Assembly (NCBI GenBank): GCA_900540595.1 | Contig: UQGL01000003.1 | Span: forward strand, 62,001 to 126,000 | DNA from: an uncultured Oscillospiraceae bacterium | Lineage (GTDB): Bacteria; Bacillota; Clostridia; Oscillospirales; Ruminococcaceae | Direction: 5' to 3' | DNA length: 64,000 bases | In this document: piece after piece, positions 59,652-64,000 of the stretch | Position numbering within the stretch: the stretch's first letter is position 1 | How the letters are laid out: each line of letters begins with the position of its first letter | Program-made: the position numbers and the translations under genes | The notes under the pieces: model-generated | What the model was told of the DNA's origin: nothing | The model's database searches: none | The model's input: the letters and a program-made list of their open reading frames with translations, nothing else

Positions 59652-60446
59652 TTATCGTTCTGTCATACCGCGCAGCTGCTGAAGCATTCCTTTAAAAAGC
59701 TGTCCGTTGGAAAGCACACCGTCCTCCGGGCGGCCGCACCGCAGGCAGAGCGCCCGGTACGCATCGGTGCCGCGCCTTGCCATGCCGGCGGATAGCCGGT
59801 TCAGTGCTGAGGTCACCGTTCCGACCTCGATGTCCTCCTCCGTTGCGACATACTGCTGCAAAACGCCGATCGGCTGCGGCTTGTCCGCATACAGGGCGTA
59901 GAGCAGCATCCGCTCGGCGTAGCGGTAGCCGTTCAGGGTCGTGGGTGCGCCGAGGCTTTCCAGCACATCCTCACAGCAGCGGCGCAGCCGGTAGAGCCGG
60001 TTTTCTTCCTCATCGGTGCCCATGCGGTAGATCTCATCAAAGAGGTTTTTCATGCCGTAGGGGCGCAGCATGATCTCATACCGGGAGAACAGCCCCAGCG
60101 CACGGCGGGCGGCCGTCTCCTCCGGCACAGGCACAAGTACCAGCACAGCCGGCTGCGGCTTCAGATCCATTTTGCCGATCTCCTGCAGCACCTGCGTCAC
60201 GGCAGGCTTTGTGAGCAGCGCATCCAGCACCAGCACCTGCGGGCGAAGGCCGCCGTGCAGCAGCTCCAGTACCTCCTGCCCGGTGGATGCGATTGCCGCC
60301 GCGCGGACCTCCTCGCTGTGGGTCCGGGCAAACAGCTGCATCGTATCCCGGTCAAGGCGGGAGCCGAACGCAAAAAGTGCCACAACGGCCGGTGTTTCCG
60401 GGAGTTTGGCCTGCCCGGCAGCCTTGTCCATCAATGCCACTGCCAT
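59652..60446 (-). CDS. Spo0A-like regulator with degenerate receiver domain
   Basis: A 264-residue protein, Spo0A length (267 in Bacillus). The C-terminal domain aligns with Spo0A: ESLGAPTTLNGYRYAERML corresponds to EIGVPAHIKGYLYLREAI, then the HTH-like VGTVTSALNRLSAGMARRG and SNGQLFKGMLQQLR. The N-terminal domain has receiver layout (VLVLDALLTKP with an Asp at the acceptor position) but lacks the acidic pair after strand 1 (ALFAFGSRLD) and has Arg instead of the invariant Lys (MLRPYGM), so it probably is not phosphorylated normally. The start ATG overlaps the upstream stop (TGAGATG). Confidence 0.72.
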   Translation of the reverse strand: MAVALMDKAAGQAKLPETPAVVALFAFGSRLDRDTMQLFARTHSEEVRAAAIASTGQEVLELLHGGLRPQVLVLDALLTKPAVTQVLQEIGKMDLKPQPAVLVLVPVPEETAARRALGLFSRYEIMLRPYGMKNLFDEIYRMGTDEEENRLYRLRRCCEDVLESLGAPTTLNGYRYAERMLLYALYADKPQPIGVLQQYVATEEDIEVGTVTSALNRLSAGMARRGTDAYRALCLRCGRPEDGVLSNGQLFKGMLQQLRGMTER

Positions 60447-60447
60447 C

Positions 60448-60720
60448 TCAGCCCACCGCCCATCCGCAGATATCCCGGAGGATCGCTGGCATCTGGTTAG
60501 GCTCCACCGCGTTTTCATACAGAAAGCGTGTCAGCATCCCGGCGCGCTCCTCCCCTGTGTCGCACAGCATCCGCTCCACCGGCGGTTCTTCATCACGCTG
60601 CACGCAGATGACAAAGGCGTCCGCTTCGCGCAGCAGTGAATAGGTCACGGTCCCAGCCGCCTGCAGGTCTGCCAGCGCAGAAAATTCCCGCCGATAGCTT
60701 GCGATCCGTTGCGTATCCAT
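60448..60720 (-). CDS. Small hypothetical protein, 90 aa, first gene of the Spo0A-like cluster
   Basis: A 90-residue protein (MDTQRIASYRREFSALADLQ at the start) with a central beta pattern TVTYSLLREADAFVICVQRD and a helical C-terminus. It resembles small uncharacterised sporulation-linked Clostridia proteins of the DUF6514 kind, which I cannot confirm. The Spo0A-like gene starts inside its stop codon, so they are co-translated. GGAGG lies eleven bases before the ATG. Confidence 0.65.
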   Translation of the reverse strand: MDTQRIASYRREFSALADLQAAGTVTYSLLREADAFVICVQRDEEPPVERMLCDTGEERAGMLTRFLYENAVEPNQMPAILRDICGWAVG

Positions 60721-60766
60721 ACAAAAATCTCCCTCCACATAATGTCGCTCCCGTTTGCTTAAAAAT

Positions 60767-60795
60767 ACTATAGTGCAACACCTGTGCAGGTTCAA
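60767..60795 (-). promoter_or_regulatory. Sigma-A-type promoter of the Spo0A-like cluster
   Basis: Minus strand -35 TTGAAC (60790-60795), 17-bp spacer, -10 TATAGT (60767-60772). Confidence 0.7.
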
Positions 60796-60849
60796 TCCAA
60801 ACCGCATATACGATTTTATACGGTCAGGGCAAGATTTGTATTATTATAG

Positions 60850-60863
60850 CACTATTTATAGTG
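60850..60863. promoter_or_regulatory. CACTAT-TT-ATAGTG palindrome upstream of the Spo0A-like cluster
   Basis: A perfect 6-2-6 inverted repeat about 55 bases upstream of the -35; the -10 region itself contains the related word ACTATAGTG (60767-60775). The remaining sequence up to tRNA-Ala is AT-rich with no gene. Confidence 0.4.
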
Positions 60864-60959
60864 TAGCGCAATAAGCGTGCGGAAAACAGCCGTCCGCAAT
60901 AAAAATCGTATGTTACACGACCTGTCCCTCTTTGGCCCCACAAAATTCTTGTTTTGCTC

Positions 60960-60988
60960 TTGACTTTTTGCGCAAAATGGATTACACT
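60960..60988 (+). promoter_or_regulatory. Sigma-A-type promoter of tRNA-Ala
   Basis: -35 TTGACT (60960-60965), 17-bp spacer, -10 TACACT (60983-60988). Confidence 0.7.
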
Positions 60989-61007
60989 GGTTTAGTCGCA
61001 AAGACAT

Positions 61008-61083
61008 GGGCCTGTAGCTCAGTTGGGAGAGCGTTCGGTTCGCATCCGAGAGGTCAAGGGTTCGAATCCCTCCAGGTCCACCA
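61008..61083 (+). tRNA. tRNA-Ala (CGC)
   Basis: Acceptor GGGCCTG pairs with CAGGTCC, giving the G3-U70 pair that identifies alanine tRNAs; discriminator A and encoded CCA. Anticodon loop TTCGCAT gives CGC. T arm GGGTTCGAATCCC. Confidence 0.94.
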
Positions 61084-61084
61084 G

Positions 61085-61114
61085 AAATCCCGCCGTATTC
61101 CGGCGGGATTTTTT
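61085..61114 (+). terminator. Terminator of tRNA-Ala
   Basis: AAATCCCGCCG (61085-61095) pairs with CGGCGGGATTT (61101-61111), followed by T residues. Confidence 0.92.
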
Positions 61115-61133
61115 GTTTATACGGCGCTTTGTA

Positions 61134-61162
61134 TTGACACCAGCAGTTTGGATAGTTATAAT
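61134..61162 (+). promoter_or_regulatory. Sigma-A promoter of marR-TSUP
   Basis: -35 TTGACA (61134-61139), 17-bp spacer, -10 TATAAT (61157-61162); both hexamers perfect. Confidence 0.9.
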
Positions 61163-61169
61163 TAGAACT
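61154..61169. promoter_or_regulatory. MarR operator candidate
   Basis: AGTTATAATTAGAACT is an inverted repeat (AGTT/AACT arms around TAATTA) that covers the -10. A bound dimer would block the promoter, which suits autorepression by the adjacent MarR protein. Confidence 0.55.
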
Positions 61170-61202
61170 GTTCTTTTTATCACTTGCAAAGGAGGGCTTC
61201 CT

Positions 61203-61634
61203 GTGCTGCCTGTATTATCCTATATACAGCACTACAAAAAATACTATACCGCGCAGTTTGAGGCCGCCTCTGCGGCATACGGGCTCAACCAGTTGGAGAT
61301 CGACATCCTGCTGTTTCTGCACAACAACCCTGAATGTCACACCGCCGGGGACATCTGCCGCTACCGCGGTCTGGCAAAATCCAATGTATCGGCGGCGGTG
61401 GAGCGGCTGCGCGCGCGCGGCGTGCTGACGGTCTCCCCTGCGCCGGACAACCGCCGCCAGCGGTTGCTGGGCTTTACTGCGGACGGTCAGCGCATCACCG
61501 CCGCGCTGGCGGAGATCCAGCACCGCACGGTCGAGCCGCTGTTTGCGGGCTTTACGGCACAGGAGCAGCAGACGCTGCAGGACTATCTGCGCCGCATGGA
61601 TGCAAACCTCCTGCGGGAGCTGAACAAGGAGTAA
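61203..61634 (+). CDS. MarR-family transcriptional regulator
   Basis: A 143-residue winged-helix regulator: helical N-terminus, recognition region DICRYRGLAKSNVSAAVERL, wing with SPAPDNRRQRLLGFTADGQ and C-terminal dimer helices. Start is GTG 61203 with GGAGG seven bases upstream; the longer frame through tRNA-Ala is rejected. It is co-transcribed with the TSUP exporter 4 bases downstream and probably controls it in response to the exported compound. Confidence 0.9.
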   Translation: MLPVLSYIQHYKKYYTAQFEAASAAYGLNQLEIDILLFLHNNPECHTAGDICRYRGLAKSNVSAAVERLRARGVLTVSPAPDNRRQRLLGFTADGQRITAALAEIQHRTVEPLFAGFTAQEQQTLQDYLRRMDANLLRELNKE

Positions 61635-61638
61635 GAAT

Positions 61639-62412
61639 ATGACCTATCTGGTAGCATTTATCGTCTGCTTTATCGCGGGCATCGGGGCCGGGCTGGGCAC
61701 CGGCTTTGCCGGCATGAGCGCTGCGGCGGTCATCAGCCCCATGCTCATCACCTTTTTGGGCATGGACCCCTACATGGCTGTTGGCATTGCATTGGCCAGC
61801 GATGTGCTGGCCAGCGCAATCTCTGCCTATACCTACGGCAAAAACGGAAATCTGGACATCAAAAACGGCGCCGTCATGATGGCCTCGGTGCTATGCTTCA
61901 CGCTGGTGGGCAGCTATGTGGCCAGCCTCGTGCCCGGCACCACGATGGGCGGCTTTTCCACTTTTATGACCCTTCTGCTGGGCGTCAAGTTCATTGTGCG
62001 GCCGGTCATGACCACCAAAAGCGCAATGAACGCCGTGAGCGCAGAGAAGCGGTTTGTGCAGTCCCTGCTCTGCGGTGCGGGTGTCGGGTTCATCTGCGGG
62101 TTTATCGGCGCAGGCGGCGGCATGATGATGCTGCTGCTCCTGACCTCGGTGCTGGGGTATGAGCTGAAAACCGCCGTGGGCACCAGCGTCTTTATCATGG
62201 CTTTTACGGCGTTCACCGGCTCGGCCAGCCATTTCGCCATCGGCGGTATGCCGGATGTATTCTGCCTGATCTGCTGTGTGCTGAGCACGCTGCTCTGGGC
62301 GCGCATCGCCGCCAAGTTTGCCAACAAGGCTGCGCCCGCCACCCTGAACCGTGCCACCGGCGTTGTACTGGTCGTACTGGGGGCGGCGATCCTGGCAGTG
62401 AATTATTTGTAA
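61639..62412 (+). CDS. TSUP-family (TauE/SafE) sulfite/organosulfur exporter
   Basis: A 257-residue membrane protein with about eight helices in two repeats, each with a Gly-rich motif (IGAGLGTGFAGMSAAAVISP and GFICGFIGAGGGMMMLLLL). The TSUP family moves sulfite, sulfonates or sulfoacetate across the membrane. Paired with a MarR regulator, a set typical of inducible export. Confidence 0.9.
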   Translation: MTYLVAFIVCFIAGIGAGLGTGFAGMSAAAVISPMLITFLGMDPYMAVGIALASDVLASAISAYTYGKNGNLDIKNGAVMMASVLCFTLVGSYVASLVPGTTMGGFSTFMTLLLGVKFIVRPVMTTKSAMNAVSAEKRFVQSLLCGAGVGFICGFIGAGGGMMMLLLLTSVLGYELKTAVGTSVFIMAFTAFTGSASHFAIGGMPDVFCLICCVLSTLLWARIAAKFANKAAPATLNRATGVVLVVLGAAILAVNYL

Positions 62413-62470
62413 GAATGCCGCGCTCTATGCAGCGATGCAGGAGCGAGCATTTTTCAGTAAGCATAAATAA

Positions 62471-62501
62471 GCCCCCGGACAGCTTCGCACTGTCCGGGGG
62501 C
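62471..62501. terminator. Hairpin between converging TSUP and GH3 units
   Basis: GCCCCCGGACAG (62471-62482) pairs with CTGTCCGGGGGC (62490-62501). The T-tracts are short on both sides; it probably stops both transcripts, weakly. Confidence 0.65.
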
Positions 62502-62506
62502 TATCC

Positions 62507-62614
62507 TTATGCCTTCTTAGCCTCCCCTTCCGGGAAGACGACGAACAAGCCACCCTCGCGCACCCATTGGGCGGCGGCAGGGTGCCTGGCTGCAAAGGCA
62601 TTCCACGCTTTCAT
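62507..62614 (-). CDS. Small ORF of 35 aa after the GH3 gene
   Basis: Starts MKAWNAFAARHPAAAQWVRE and ends GEAKKA. It begins 12 bases after the GH3 stop with an AAGGGAG ribosome site five bases upstream and ends just before the terminator hairpin, so it is probably translated. It has no signal peptide or membrane segment. Function unknown; too short for a firm call. Confidence 0.5.
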   Translation of the reverse strand: MKAWNAFAARHPAAAQWVREGGLFVVFPEGEAKKA

Positions 62615-62625
62615 ACAGTCTCCCT

Positions 62626-64000
62626 TCAGCCGTTGCGCAGGCGGCGTTCCAGCTGCGCGTTCAGCAGCTGGTTCTTGACCGCCTCATAAATGACCCGCAC
62701 AAGGCCGATGACCCAGAAACCCTTTGCCTCCAGCACGATGCCGTCCACCATGCCCATGCTGATGGCACCGCTTGTCATTTTGGCCAGCGCGCGCAGCGGC
62801 ATGTTGTACTGGAACAGCACATTCAGATCGGGCTTGCCTTTTTTGAAGCTGGCGTTCAGCAGTGCTGTCAGCACGGCCCAGATCAGCCAGCCCAGCGGGC
62901 TGCGGCTGTGGTTCAGCTCGCCCAGCGTCATGTTGCGGTCGATTTTGACCTTATCCTGCGGGATGGGATGTCCGAGCAGGGCCTCCCACTCGGCATCGGG
63001 CACATTCTGCACACTGCCGCTCTTGTAGTGCGGCAGCGCCTTGCCGGCATAGGGGTCGGGGGCATTGGTGCCGCGGATGTCAACATTGGCCGTCAGGCGG
63101 ATGTCCGCGCTGGAGGCACCGACACGAACCTCATACCGGCCGCCCTCGACCTCCCAGCAGTCAGTTCTGGTGTTCCAGTAGCGGAACGCCTTGTCATCGA
63201 GCGGGAGCGTAACCGTGCATCTCTCCCCTGCCGCAAGCGACACCCTTGCAAAGGCCTTTAGCTCCTGCGCGGGGCGGAAGATCTCCGCACCGGGCTTTGC
63301 GATATAGACCTGCACGATCTCCGCGCCGTCACGCGCACCGGTGTTGGTCACGGTCAGGCTCACACTGTCGGCGGTGACCTTCAGGTCGGAATAGGCATAG
63401 CTTGTATAGCTCAGGCCGTAGCCGAACGGGAACGCCACCGGCACCCCGGCGGTCTGGTAATAGCGGTAGCCGACATACAGCCCCTCACGGTACTGCACGG
63501 TGCGGCCTACCCCGGCAAAGTTATCCTTGGCGGGGGTCTCCTCATAGGCATTGGCCCATGTCTCGGCCAGCTTGCCGCCGGGGTTGACCTTGCCGGTCAG
63601 CACATCCACCATGGCACCGGCACCGGCCTGCCCGCCCAGCGCCCCGTAGACGAGCGCCCTGCAGTGGGCCAGCCACGGCGTTTCCAGCGATGCACCGGCG
63701 TTCAGGACTACCACCGTGTTGGGGTTGGCCTGCTCGACCGCCTGCAAAAGCTCGATCTGGTTATCGGCAAGCTTCATGTCCACGCGGTCAAGACCCTCGC
63801 TCTCCTTGATCTCATCCAAACCCAGACAGAGCAGCACCGTGTCGGCCTTTTGGGCCAGTGCCACGGCCTGCGCCTTTTTGTCGGCATCGGGGCGGCCCTG
63901 ACGGTCAAAGCCTGCGGCGAAGCCCGCGCACTGCAGCCCGCTCTGCGCAAGGCAATCAAGTAGCGTATCGACCTTGATAGAGTTTACGGCGCTTGAGCCG
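62626..64000 (-). CDS. GH3 beta-glucosidase (partial; N-terminal part beyond window)
   Basis: About 458 C-terminal residues are visible, open at the right edge. It contains the GH3 C-terminal alpha/beta sandwich (GSSAVNSIKVDTLLD, VLLCLGLDEIKESEGLDR, VVVLNAGASLETPWL, GKVNPGGKLAETW), then a fibronectin III-like domain (FPFGYGLSYTSYAYSDLKVT, FARVSLAAGERCTV) and an extra tail of about 110 residues rich in Leu and Lys/Arg. The catalytic nucleophile Asp lies in the missing N-terminal barrel, so activity cannot be judged. Probably cytoplasmic disaccharide hydrolysis. Confidence 0.9.
   Translation of the reverse strand, partial: GSSAVNSIKVDTLLDCLAQSGLQCAGFAAGFDRQGRPDADKKAQAVALAQKADTVLLCLGLDEIKESEGLDRVDMKLADNQIELLQAVEQANPNTVVVLNAGASLETPWLAHCRALVYGALGGQAGAGAMVDVLTGKVNPGGKLAETWANAYEETPAKDNFAGVGRTVQYREGLYVGYRYYQTAGVPVAFPFGYGLSYTSYAYSDLKVTADSVSLTVTNTGARDGAEIVQVYIAKPGAEIFRPAQELKAFARVSLAAGERCTVTLPLDDKAFRYWNTRTDCWEVEGGRYEVRVGASSADIRLTANVDIRGTNAPDPYAGKALPHYKSGSVQNVPDAEWEALLGHPIPQDKVKIDRNMTLGELNHSRSPLGWLIWAVLTALLNASFKKGKPDLNVLFQYNMPLRALAKMTSGAISMGMVDGIVLEAKGFWVIGLVRVIYEAVKNQLLNAQLERRLRNG

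Noticed and set aside
61023-61202. N-terminal extension of the MarR frame
   Set aside because: It would translate tRNA-Ala and its terminator; the GTG at 61203 has an ideal ribosome site.
1-64000. CRISPR array, prophage, insertion sequence or integrase
   Set aside because: No regularly spaced direct repeats, no transposase, integrase or phage structural motifs were seen on either strand.

Overview
The window is about 59% GC, gene-dense and carries no phage, insertion sequence, plasmid, CRISPR or rRNA genes. Gene content and order point to the chromosome of a gut-type Clostridia (Oscillospiraceae; Faecalibacterium/Gemmiger/Subdoligranulum-like). The markers are PolC, SpoIIID, YabP/YabQ, a nupOPQ-type nucleoside ABC system, GPH and GH2/GH3 glycan genes, and palindromic intergenic repeats built around TGTAGGGG. 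The taxonomic placement is inference from gene content, not a match to a reference.

Layout: (1) 1-4860, minus strand: the 3'-cut end of a THUMP RNA methyltransferase, then the Firmicutes cluster mazG-hup-rqcP-yabP-yabQ-divIC-S1 protein (chromosome maintenance, ribosome quality control, spore coat/cortex, division) and a zinc-ribbon protein. (2) 4980-12871, minus: a nucleoside-type kinase, hemZ, an MBL hydrolase, dtd, relA, recJ. (3) 12877-19220, minus: an XpaC-like membrane protein, a FAD protein, cdaR-cdaA (c-di-AMP synthesis) and a fused ispDF. (4) 19869-28792, minus: a complete nucleoside uptake and salvage regulon (deoD, cdd, two BMP lipoproteins, nupO/P/Q-type ABC, pyrimidine-nucleoside phosphorylase) with its own promoters and a perfect 8-4-8 operator-like palindrome. 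(5) 28898-33218, plus: a radical SAM protein, a large polytopic membrane protein, spoIIID behind a sigma-E-like promoter, dCMP deaminase, udk. (6) 34783-40658, plus: tRNA-Ser, then a BlaI-controlled locus whose M56 (BlaR1-type) sensor protease carries two M23 peptidoglycan peptidase domains and is followed by two more M23 proteins, then an Lrp regulator. (7) 40659-48191, minus: AEC transporter, tRNA-Leu, a GPH transporter plus GH2 glycosidase, an AgrC/LytTR-type two-component pair, a small hypothetical and tRNA-Gly. (8) 48322-58674, minus: pyrH-frr-cdsA-dxr-rseP-ispG-polC, with uppS missing from its usual place between frr and cdsA. (9) 58833-60720, minus: a small protein, a Spo0A-like regulator with a degenerate receiver, and a sensorless GHKL ATPase. 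(10) 61008-64000: tRNA-Ala, a MarR-TSUP exporter pair, a 35-aa ORF and the 3' part of a GH3 beta-glucosidase.

The most unusual parts are the BlaI / M56-M23-M23 / M23 / G5-M23 locus, which looks like a wall-sensing system in which the beta-lactam sensor is replaced by peptidoglycan peptidase domains, and the divergent Spo0A-like three-gene cluster. MEP-pathway genes occur at two sites (ispDF; dxr and ispG), and sporulation-linked genes with sigma-E-like promoters are scattered through the window, so the organism either sporulates or has recently stopped.
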